From contig NVUP01000002.1 of NCBI GenBank assembly GCA_002401945.1, forward strand, positions 242,283 through 247,862: a DNA stretch of 5,580 nt, in the 5' to 3' direction. This DNA is from Paracoccaceae bacterium (GTDB lineage Bacteria > Pseudomonadota > Alphaproteobacteria > Rhodobacterales > Rhodobacteraceae). The first letter of the stretch is position 1; each line of letters opens with the position of its first letter. This document shows, piece after piece, positions 1 through 5,580 of this stretch. The notes under the pieces were generated by a model. The model had not been told where the DNA came from. It searched no databases and worked only from the letters and a program-made list of their open reading frames with translations. Position numbers and translations under genes: made by a program.

Positions 1-2
1 TG

Positions 3-1973
3 TTTCTATACTCTCTGTTCGCCAACGCGCAAACACAACAAAGAGGCCGCGCCCTGGCCCGCGCCAACGCCCATATGCAGACCATACTCTCCACCACCCA
101 TGAGGCAGTTATCGTTGCCGATGCCAAAGGCAAGGTGGTGGATTTGAACGCAGCCGCCGAAACCACGTTCGGCTATACCCTTGCGGTGGCAAAGGGCCAG
201 AGCATTGGTAATCTAATCGTCCCACCCGAACAGCAAGACGCCCATCGCAAGGGGCTTGCTCGAATGATGAAAACAGGTGAAAAAAAGTTTGTGGGTAAGG
301 GGCGAATACGGCTGGAGGCGATCCGGGCTGATGGTGCGCGCATTCCCGTCGAAATGGCGCTGCAGTCGGCCAAAACCGAAGATGGCGAAGTGATCATTGG
401 GTTCCTCCGGGATATTTCACAACAGGTGGATGCCGAAACACAGCTGCGCGCGGCGCGCGATCAGGCTCTAGCCGGTGAGAAAGCCAAGGCCAATTTTCTG
501 GCGGTGATGAGCCATGAAATCCGCACCCCCTTGAATGGTCTATTGGGGAACCTGACATTGGTGAGCCAGACGCGGCTGAATGCGGACCAAACGACATTTG
601 TCGAAAATATGGAGATATCGGGTCGGCAGCTGATGCATCACGTCAATTCGATCCTGGACATTGCAAAATTCGAATCTGGTCGAACCTCGGTGGCCCAGAC
701 AAGTTTTCACCTTGGTCAATTCTTACAAGAAATTATCGACAGCCAAAGCGGCCATGCGGGGCGAAATCAAACCACCATCACGTGGACCTGGCTTGGGCAG
801 GGTTTGAACTGGATCATAGCAGACCAGGCCATTCTAGAGCAGATCCTGCTTAATTTGGTGGGCAACGCGATCAAGTTCACCCGTGCCGGCCGGATCAGTA
901 TCGAAGCCGAACAGATCATCCCACATGACGATGATTGCAATGTCGAATTGCGTATTATCGACAGCGGCATCGGCATTTCTGAGCAGGATCAGGTCAGGAT
1001 ATTTGAGGATTTCGAAACCTGCGATTCGACCTATACCCGCGACAGCGGCGGCACCGGGTTGGGCTTGGGCATTGCTCGGCGTATGGTGCAGCTTCTTGGC
1101 GGCAAAATTGGGGTGGAAAGCACCCCCGGCGAGGGCAGCGTCTTTTGGATCCGCCTGCCGGTCACATCCATCACCGAACCGCTCAATACCGGTGAAGACG
1201 TTACCGCCACGGCCACAGAGCGCCCTCTCTCGATCCTTGTCGCTGAGGACATTGAGATCAGTGCATTTGTTGCGCGCAGACTGCTGGAAAAGGATGGCCA
1301 TAGCGTAACCATAGCCAAAGACGGGTTGTCTGCCGTAGCCAAGGCCAAGGCCCAGCTGTTTGATGTCATCTTAATGGACATCAGTATGCCAAAAATGGAC
1401 GGTCTGCAGGCGGTACAGGCCATTCGCAAAGCGCCATCGCCGTACTGTGACGTACCAATACTCGCCTTTTCCGCAAATGTGCTGCCGGAAGAAACCGAAC
1501 ACTTCCGCGCAAGCGGTATGGATGGGTTTATTGGCAAGCCGTTACAACTGCCAGAACTGCGCCGAGCACTGCAAGCGGTGCTTGATAACTCATTAGCGAT
1601 CAGCTCGACCCCGGCAGAGAGCATGGTGAATAACACCGCTGAAATGGCCCAGAACCTGTTGGACCCAAGCGAATATGACAGCTTTTTGGGTCGTTTCATC
1701 GCCGAAGGAGATGCACTAATAGAGGAGTTGGCACAGGAACCTTTGCAGGTGTTGGGGCTCGACAGTATTGCCTCCAAGTGCCACCAGATACGAAGCACCG
1801 CCAGCCTGTTTGGGGCCGCTGAGTTTGCCTCTCACCTTGGGGACCTTGAAAGGGCCGCAAAACGGGCTGATGCTCCGACCTGTTTGGCCGAACTTGCCAA
1901 GCTGCCCGAAATTTGGGCCAAGACCCGTAAGACGCTTGACCCAAATTGCCCCCCGGCGCCTGCCGCCAAGTGA
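3..1973 (+). CDS. Hybrid sensor histidine kinase, PAS-HisKA-HATPase-REC-HPt (5' end outside window)
   Basis: Signal-transducing kinase that should autophosphorylate on His and pass the phosphate His-Asp-His to an unseen response regulator. Numbering from the ATG at 75: PAS domain about 1-118; HisKA with the H-box SHEIRTPLNG (phospho-His147); HATPase_c with N-box NLVGNAIKF (Asn260/264), G1 DSGIGI (Asp296), F-box around 311-313 and G2 GTGLGLG (326-332); receiver domain about 385-503 with acidic pair Glu391/Asp392, phospho-acceptor Asp435 in LMDISMP, Ser466 and Lys488; C-terminal HPt-like domain about 527-622 with CHQIRSTASLFGA (His570). The frame has no stop between the left edge and 75. It encodes FLYSLFANAQ and then an Arg/Ala/Gln-rich stretch, which looks like the end of a membrane helix plus linker, so the ATG at 75 is internal and the true start lies upstream. 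No ribosome binding site precedes 75. The class is certain; the input signal and partner regulator are unknown. Confidence 0.95.
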   Translation, partial: FLYSLFANAQTQQRGRALARANAHMQTILSTTHEAVIVADAKGKVVDLNAAAETTFGYTLAVAKGQSIGNLIVPPEQQDAHRKGLARMMKTGEKKFVGKGRIRLEAIRADGARIPVEMALQSAKTEDGEVIIGFLRDISQQVDAETQLRAARDQALAGEKAKANFLAVMSHEIRTPLNGLLGNLTLVSQTRLNADQTTFVENMEISGRQLMHHVNSILDIAKFESGRTSVAQTSFHLGQFLQEIIDSQSGHAGRNQTTITWTWLGQGLNWIIADQAILEQILLNLVGNAIKFTRAGRISIEAEQIIPHDDDCNVELRIIDSGIGISEQDQVRIFEDFETCDSTYTRDSGGTGLGLGIARRMVQLLGGKIGVESTPGEGSVFWIRLPVTSITEPLNTGEDVTATATERPLSILVAEDIEISAFVARRLLEKDGHSVTIAKDGLSAVAKAKAQLFDVILMDISMPKMDGLQAVQAIRKAPSPYCDVPILAFSANVLPEETEHFRASGMDGFIGKPLQLPELRRALQAVLDNSLAISSTPAESMVNNTAEMAQNLLDPSEYDSFLGRFIAEGDALIEELAQEPLQVLGLDSIASKCHQIRSTASLFGAAEFASHLGDLERAAKRADAPTCLAELAKLPEIWAKTRKTLDPNCPPAPAAK

Positions 1974-1976
1974 CAC

Positions 1977-3173
1977 TCAATCATTCAGCAACAGGCCCAG
2001 CCCAATCAGCCCCAACACACGGGCAACCTCGGCGATATTGGTGATTGTGCTGTCATAGCAGGCAACGGAATCCCCGGGCAGGATAAAGGGGTCATAGTCA
2101 TCCCGGTCAGCACGTCGCAGCATGTCCTCGATATCGCGTTCTATGGCAATTGAAACTTTGGAAACCGGATTGCGCGATAGCAGAATTCCTGACCGATGGG
2201 CGCTAGTCGCCCGCGATCCCCCGACGCAGTTCAGATCTACGATGGCCTGTAAATACCGGGTGCCATAAGGCATTTCGCGCACATTGCGGCTAATTGCAGA
2301 AATCGCATTGCCAGAGGCTGGTTGCGTCAGGTTCGACATAAACACTGTCACCCCCGGCGGGCTGATCGGACTGGGACGCATCAGGTCATCCTGAAAACAC
2401 TGGCGCGAGGGCACAAAGATCTGATCGCCGGTCAGCAACATGACATCCACCATGTTGTGACCGTCAAAAACGCCTCTTAGATCAAGCTTGTAGAGCCTGC
2501 CATTGCGTCGCAATTCCACCGCAGACAAATCAGCATCCGGGCGAACACCCCCCGTTGCGCGCAGCGCAACCGAAAGATTACGGGCCTCGGTTGATGCACC
2601 CAAGGCCTCTTGCCGACCCACATCGCGCTGATCCCCAACCACGCCGCCCAGTTCGACCTGATGCGGCTCAAACACTGCTCCGGACACCCCAACCAGAGCT
2701 GAAGCAACATCCTTGATCCGCACCGAAACAGAGGGCGGCGTGTCATAGAGCTGTTTTTCAATAAGGATAGTTTTGAGATCCCGTTCGACATCAGCAGTGC
2801 TGCGGCCCTGTGCCCGGATGGGCGGCAGAAATGGCATTTTTAGGGTGCCATCGCGGGAAATCACATAGTTTCCGCCAAGATCTTCGTCGCTGCCAATCCT
2901 GACCTCTATCAGATCATTGCGTGAGAGTTTTTCACCCAGCAGGATATGCGCCACCCCAGAGGCCTTGCCATAGGCTCCGCCCCGATAAGGTAAACAGATT
3001 TCCGAATTGAGCCTGGCCGATTTCAAAAAGCCAGCATCGGCGCGGCTGACCTCGATGTCGCGGTATTGCGCCTGATAGCCGTAGTCACCGGATTTGGTCT
3101 CAATATTATCAGGGTGCCCAGTGGCGGCACAGCTGGCAAGCAGCACAAAAGAAAGCGTGCTGAGACGTTTCAT
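1977..3173 (-). CDS. Polysaccharide export outer-membrane lipoprotein (OPX/Wza-like, SLBB modules)
   Basis: Probable outer-membrane exit component for an exopolysaccharide or capsule. From the ATG at 3173 the protein has 398 residues. It opens with a lipoprotein signal peptide, MKRLSTLSFVLLASC, with lipobox LASC, so Cys15 would be lipidated. A poly-export domain follows at about 78-155 (EKLSRNDLIEVRIG, then YVISRDGTLKMPFLPPI and a DVERDLKTIL helix). Then come two SLBB-like modules: about 161-256, ending LLTGDQIFVPS, and about 273-375, ending ILPGDSVACYDS. The last 15 or so residues are hydrophobic (VLGLIGLGLLLND) and may correspond to the C-terminal outer-membrane helix of Wza. Four more Cys (about 60, 259, 316, 372) could form disulfides in the periplasm. 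A TTG at 3188 in the same frame adds five residues and has AGGG six bases upstream, whereas the ATG has no well-spaced site, so the start is uncertain. It is divergent from the flippase and convergent, 3 bp apart, with the kinase. The family call is firm; the exact polymer is unknown. Confidence 0.9.
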   Translation of the reverse strand: MKRLSTLSFVLLASCAATGHPDNIETKSGDYGYQAQYRDIEVSRADAGFLKSARLNSEICLPYRGGAYGKASGVAHILLGEKLSRNDLIEVRIGSDEDLGGNYVISRDGTLKMPFLPPIRAQGRSTADVERDLKTILIEKQLYDTPPSVSVRIKDVASALVGVSGAVFEPHQVELGGVVGDQRDVGRQEALGASTEARNLSVALRATGGVRPDADLSAVELRRNGRLYKLDLRGVFDGHNMVDVMLLTGDQIFVPSRQCFQDDLMRPSPISPPGVTVFMSNLTQPASGNAISAISRNVREMPYGTRYLQAIVDLNCVGGSRATSAHRSGILLSRNPVSKVSIAIERDIEDMLRRADRDDYDPFILPGDSVACYDSTITNIAEVARVLGLIGLGLLLND

Positions 3174-3269
3174 CCACTGATTACCCAAAACCTACCCTAC
3201 CTCATTATTTTTTTCGCCTAGTCAAACCATAGACCAAGCTCGAGTCTAGCTCGCCTTATGCAGGTGGAT

Positions 3270-3298
3270 CGTTTTCCTATCCCGATGGGTCAAAAACG
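3270..3298. promoter_or_regulatory. Imperfect dyad, candidate operator
   Basis: CGTTTT at 3270-3275 is matched by AAAACG at 3293-3298, and between them CCC (3281-3283) is matched by GGG (3287-3289) around a GAT centre. The two arms are separated by unequal spacers (5 and 3 bases), so the symmetry is imperfect. The element lies almost exactly midway between the divergent starts, which suits an operator that acts on both promoters. There is no T-run directly after it, so it does not look like a terminator. No known operator motif is recognised and chance is possible. Confidence 0.3.
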
Positions 3299-3362
3299 CA
3301 CCAGAATTGACCAAATGTCTCCGTTTGCGGGGGGCCTGATGGTTTGGGCTCGGGGCTAGGTT

Positions 3363-3368
3363 GGAGGA
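3363..3368 (+). promoter_or_regulatory. Strong ribosome binding site upstream of the flippase
   Basis: GGAGGA is a near-perfect anti-SD match. Its spacing is 8 bases to an ATG at 3377, which is out of frame with the flippase, and 19 bases to the in-frame ATG at 3388. The in-frame TTG at 3361 would put the site inside the coding region. The site is clear, but which start it serves is not. Confidence 0.6.
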
Positions 3369-3387
3369 AACAACGCATGAGTTTCCG

Positions 3388-4677
3388 ATGTCCCTCCTCC
3401 CTTCCAGCACACCCTCCCTACTGGCAAATTTGCTGGCTTTTGGGGCATCGGAAATGTCGGGAAAGGCAACGCGCCTACTGGTTGTTGTGGCTATTTCCCG
3501 AACATTGAGTGCTGAAAGCGTGGGGTATGCCGCAGCAGCGCTGGCCTTGGGAGAAATTCTGAAATCCCTGACCGAGAACGGCATCGGGCAGCGCATCATT
3601 GCGGCCCACAAGGATGATCTTGAGGCGATATGCAGCTCGGCTCACCGCCTGTTCTGGGGGTACTGTGTCGGGCTGACAGCGCTTCAAATGGGCTTGGGAC
3701 TGGGACTATATTTGGCCGGTCAGACCACTGTCGGGGCCTTGGTCGGGCTGATGGCCATAGAGTACCTGTTTATGCCTGCTGGCCTGGTGCAAGTTGCCTT
3801 GGCGATGCGCGAAGATCGCCTGAAACGGGTCGCAGTGATATCTGCAGCTCAGGTATCTGGCGCCAACCTGATTACCGTGGCACTGGCCTTTGCCTGGGCC
3901 TCACCGCTGGTGCTGGTGCTGCCACGTGTTCTGACCGCTCCAATCTGGCTGGTGGCGGTCCGGCGCCTGCGTCCTTGGCAACGCCCCAGCAAAGCGACGA
4001 TGGCCCCCTTGCGCCCCTTTCTCAACTACGGCCTTCCAGTCACCGGGATCGAACTGGTCAAAGCCCTGCGGCTGCATGCGGACAAGATCGTGGTTGGCGC
4101 GCTGTTGGGCCCCAAAGCCCTGGGGATCTATTTCCTGGCCTTCAATGCCGGGCTAAGCCTGGCCACATCTTATTGCGCCGCACTTAGCATTGTTCTGTTT
4201 CCTCATCTTTGTCAGGAGGCCGACCAGTTTAAAGCGCTGCGCCGGACGGCTGGCCTGTCCATCATCTGCATCCTGCCATTTGTCCTGCTGCAAGCCGCGT
4301 TTGCGCCGTATTATGTGCCGCTGCTGCTGGGCGCCAAATGGGCCCACATTGCCCCAACGGTTTCAATCTTATGCTTTGCCGCGCTGCCGCTGTCCATCTG
4401 GACTGCAGTTGCCGCCAGCCTGCGGGTGAGCCGACGTCCCAAAGTCGAGTTCATCGTCACCCTTATCCTGACCATCGCCTTGATCTTCTCCGCGATCATC
4501 GCTGCCCCCTACGGGCTCGGCGCCATGGCCATCGCTTATGTGGTCACCACCACGATCATCCTGCTTGCGGCAGCGCTTCCACATTTAACCTCCCCCTCCT
4601 CCAAGACGTCAGAAAGGTTTGACCCATGCCTGAATTTACAATCATCATGCCGTGTTTCAACACCGCAAAAACGCTGA
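3388..4677 (+). CDS. Wzx-type oligosaccharide flippase (polysaccharide biosynthesis protein, MOP superfamily)
   Basis: Inner-membrane transporter expected to flip an undecaprenyl-linked sugar unit from the cytoplasmic to the periplasmic face. From the ATG at 3388 it has 429 residues, a usual length for the family. It is mostly hydrophobic, with membrane segments roughly at 90-110, 115-137, 151-171, 173-191, 241-270, 290-306, 322-343, 354-373 and 375-399. The central stretch NYGLPVTGIELVKALRLHAD followed by KIVVGALLGPKALGIYFLAF (about 213-252) is typical of the Polysacc_synt/flippase fold: a polar helix start, an Asp, then a glycine-rich turn. The last 28 or so residues are hydrophilic and Ser-rich. 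About 17 of them come from DNA that also encodes the start of the next gene, so this tail may not be ancestral. It is first in an operon with the downstream glycosyltransferase. A TTG start at 3361 would add nine residues. The family is clear; the substrate cannot be read. Confidence 0.88.
   Translation: MSLLPSSTPSLLANLLAFGASEMSGKATRLLVVVAISRTLSAESVGYAAAALALGEILKSLTENGIGQRIIAAHKDDLEAICSSAHRLFWGYCVGLTALQMGLGLGLYLAGQTTVGALVGLMAIEYLFMPAGLVQVALAMREDRLKRVAVISAAQVSGANLITVALAFAWASPLVLVLPRVLTAPIWLVAVRRLRPWQRPSKATMAPLRPFLNYGLPVTGIELVKALRLHADKIVVGALLGPKALGIYFLAFNAGLSLATSYCAALSIVLFPHLCQEADQFKALRRTAGLSIICILPFVLLQAAFAPYYVPLLLGAKWAHIAPTVSILCFAALPLSIWTAVAASLRVSRRPKVEFIVTLILTIALIFSAIIAAPYGLGAMAIAYVVTTTIILLAAALPHLTSPSSKTSERFDPCLNLQSSCRVSTPQKR
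4612..4617 (+). promoter_or_regulatory. Ribosome binding site of the glycosyltransferase, inside the flippase gene
   Basis: GAAAGG lies 8 bases before the ATG at 4626 and within the flippase reading frame. The spacing supports this start, and the position suggests that translation of the two genes is coupled. Confidence 0.55.
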
Positions 4678-5543
4678 ATGAATCCATTGGTTCGCTGCTA
4701 TCGCAGTCCATCAGAGATTGGGAACTGATCTGCATAGATGACGGGTCAAGTGATGAAACCCCGACCCTTTTGAAGGGTTGGGAGGCCGCAGATCCTCGGA
4801 TCAAAGTGCTGTGCAACCAAGGCAAAGGCCCCAGCGCTGCCCGCAACATGGGAGCACATCTTGCCACCGGAAAAATCCTCTGCTTTTGTGATGCCGATGA
4901 CCTTTGGGCCCCCACAAAGCTCGAAGGTCTGCACCGAGCCTTTTTGAATGACGCCGTAGACGGGATATTTGGCCGCGTGGCCTTTTTCCGCAAACGCGGC
5001 AAGGCCGACTCTCATTCAAATGTGCCCAACGCACCGCTGTCCGTGCCTCTGCTGATGGGCGAAAACCCGGTCTGCACCACCTCCAACATTTCGGTCCGGC
5101 GCAAGGTGTTTCTGCAAAGCGGCGGTTTTGACACCGATATGGTCCATAACGAAGACCTGGAATGGCTGATCCGGCTTGTTGGCAGCGGCGCAACCATCAC
5201 CGGGCTGACAGAGCTGCATGTGTGGTATCGAACCAACCCTCAGGGGCTGTCTTCGGATTTGGTCGCCATGTCCCGGTCGCGCCAGCGGGTGTTGGCCACG
5301 GCTCGCAGCTTTGGGTTTTTACCGGACAGACGGGCCGAGGCAATCTATCTGCGCTACCTTGCGCGGCGTGCCCTCAGGCTTGGCCACTACGGTCCATCTG
5401 CATTGTACCTGACAATCTTAGGTCTCTGGCAAAGCCCCAGCGCGTTTCTGTTTCCACTGCGACGCGGCTTGATGACGGCACTCTGCGCCCTTTGTGCGCC
5501 TTTGTTGCCCAAATCCATCCGTCGTTCGCTGTTTTCCCGCTAG
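4626..5543 (+). CDS. Family 2 glycosyltransferase (GT-A fold)
   Basis: Transfers a sugar from a nucleotide-sugar donor to a growing glycan, presumably the lipid-linked repeat unit, at the cytoplasmic face of the inner membrane. Length is 305 residues. The N-terminal GT-A domain shows TIIMPCFNTAKTL (5-17), the nucleotide-binding ICIDDGSSDET (36-45), NQGKGPSAARNMG (64-76), and the metal-binding DXD-type motif CDADDLW (88-94, Asp89/91/92). GGFDTDMVHNEDLEW (166-180) carries the Glu-Asp pair (176/177) that holds the usual catalytic base. After about 240 the chain becomes basic and hydrophobic (ALYLTILGLW, then GLMTALCALCAPLL), which suggests membrane association. Its start lies 52 bp inside the flippase gene, in another frame. 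The next gene begins 17 bp after its stop, so the three plus-strand genes are probably one operon. Donor and acceptor sugars cannot be told from sequence. Confidence 0.93.
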   Translation: MPEFTIIMPCFNTAKTLNESIGSLLSQSIRDWELICIDDGSSDETPTLLKGWEAADPRIKVLCNQGKGPSAARNMGAHLATGKILCFCDADDLWAPTKLEGLHRAFLNDAVDGIFGRVAFFRKRGKADSHSNVPNAPLSVPLLMGENPVCTTSNISVRRKVFLQSGGFDTDMVHNEDLEWLIRLVGSGATITGLTELHVWYRTNPQGLSSDLVAMSRSRQRVLATARSFGFLPDRRAEAIYLRYLARRALRLGHYGPSALYLTILGLWQSPSAFLFPLRRGLMTALCALCAPLLPKSIRRSLFSR

Positions 5544-5548
5544 GCAAC

Positions 5549-5554
5549 AAGGAG
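5549..5554 (+). promoter_or_regulatory. Ribosome binding site for the gene entering at the right edge
   Basis: AAGGAG is a strong anti-SD match, 6 bases before the ATG at 5561. It supports a real gene start although only seven codons are visible. Confidence 0.75.
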
Positions 5555-5560
5555 CTTCTG

Positions 5561-5580
5561 ATGCCCAGAGCAAGTATCAT
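5561..5580 (+). CDS. Start of another gene, probably a second glycosyltransferase (3' end outside window)
   Basis: ATG at 5561 follows a strong ribosome binding site and lies 17 bp after the upstream stop codon, with the same strand and tight operon spacing. The visible residues are MPRASI plus an incomplete codon AT. This opening is common in family 2 glycosyltransferases, which often begin with a basic residue and a short beta strand before a PxYN-type motif. Six residues cannot prove the family, so the gene start is well supported but the product is only a guess from context. Confidence 0.6.

Larger units (their letters stand above)
3189..3387. promoter_or_regulatory. Divergent intergenic region between the OPX gene and the flippase operon
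   Basis: About 200 bp separate the two divergent start sites, so both promoters should lie here. It holds an A/T-rich patch (3201-3214, read on the minus strand as an A-tract followed by TAATGA, a possible -10 for the OPX gene), a TTGACC at 3307-3312 without a convincing -10, and a dyad at 3270-3298 (listed separately). No promoter can be named with confidence. A 33-codon frame at 3258-3359 exists but lacks a ribosome binding site and is not called as a gene. Confidence 0.6.

Noticed and set aside
834..1301. 155-residue open frame on the minus strand
   Set aside because: It is antisense to the kinase ATPase domain, has no ribosome site and no recognisable motif.
1031..1798. 255-residue open frame on the minus strand
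   Set aside because: It lies wholly inside the kinase gene, whose domains are unmistakable. The translation is Ser/Ala/Arg-rich without any domain and is a codon-bias shadow.
1950..1990. Possible terminator between the convergent kinase and OPX genes
   Set aside because: A short GC-rich pairing (GGCG 1955-1958 with CGCC 1964-1967) exists, but there is no T-run on either strand and it lies inside the kinase coding region.
3237..3253. Direct repeat AGCTCG, 11 bp period (3237-3242 and 3248-3253)
   Set aside because: The helical spacing is appealing, but two six-base copies are too little to support a binding site.
3223..3346. 8 bp inverted repeat CAAACCAT (3223-3230) / ATGGTTTG (3339-3346)
   Set aside because: Arms this short and 108 bp apart are expected by chance fairly often in a region of this size.
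3258..3359. 33-codon frame in the divergent intergenic region, ending just before the flippase ribosome site
   Set aside because: There is no ribosome binding site before its ATG and no recognisable peptide. Its position is suggestive of a leader peptide, but there is no regulatory codon run or attenuator hairpin.
3630..4187. 185-residue open frame on the plus strand
   Set aside because: It is an out-of-phase reading of the flippase, with Gly/Arg/Ala-rich composition and none of the membrane segments of the real product.

Overview
The window looks like chromosomal (or chromid/plasmid) DNA from an alphaproteobacterium, most likely a Rhodobacterales/Roseobacter-group marine bacterium. This rests on the fairly GC-rich, GC3-biased codon use and the general feel of the proteins. 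It is an inference, because no rRNA or other taxonomic marker is present.

Layout. (1) From the left edge to 1973 (+) lies a hybrid sensor histidine kinase whose 5' end is cut by the window. It reads PAS - HisKA - HATPase_c - REC - HPt, so all the modules of a multistep phosphorelay except the final response regulator sit in one chain. (2) Tail-to-tail with it, with only 3 bp between the stop codons, is a minus-strand gene (about 1977-3173) for an outer-membrane lipoprotein of the polysaccharide export (OPX, Wza-like) family, with two SLBB-like modules. (3) About 200 bp of non-coding DNA (about 3189-3387) separates it from a divergent plus-strand operon. This stretch must hold both promoters and contains an imperfect dyad at its centre. 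(4) The plus-strand operon starts with a multi-spanning Wzx-type oligosaccharide flippase (3388-4677). It overlaps by 52 bp a family 2 glycosyltransferase (4626-5543). After 17 bp and a strong ribosome binding site another reading frame begins at 5561. Its first residues look like the start of a second family 2 glycosyltransferase.

How it fits together. The glycosyltransferase(s) would add sugars to an undecaprenyl-linked repeat unit on the cytoplasmic face. The flippase would move the unit across the inner membrane, and the OPX lipoprotein would provide the outer-membrane exit. This is one end of a Wzx/Wzy-type exopolysaccharide or capsule locus. The polymerase (Wzy), the co-polymerase/tyrosine kinase (Wzc/ExoP type) and the priming transferase are not in the window and would be expected nearby, probably to the right. 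The hybrid kinase may be unrelated or may regulate the locus; the sequence does not decide this.

I found no mobile element, CRISPR array, tRNA, rRNA or convincing rho-independent terminator. The system is a recognisable surface polysaccharide cluster rather than a new kind of system. The points most worth a second look are the start-site conflict of the flippase, the out-of-frame 52 bp overlap at its 3' end, the two-module OPX protein, and the dyad in the divergent promoter region.
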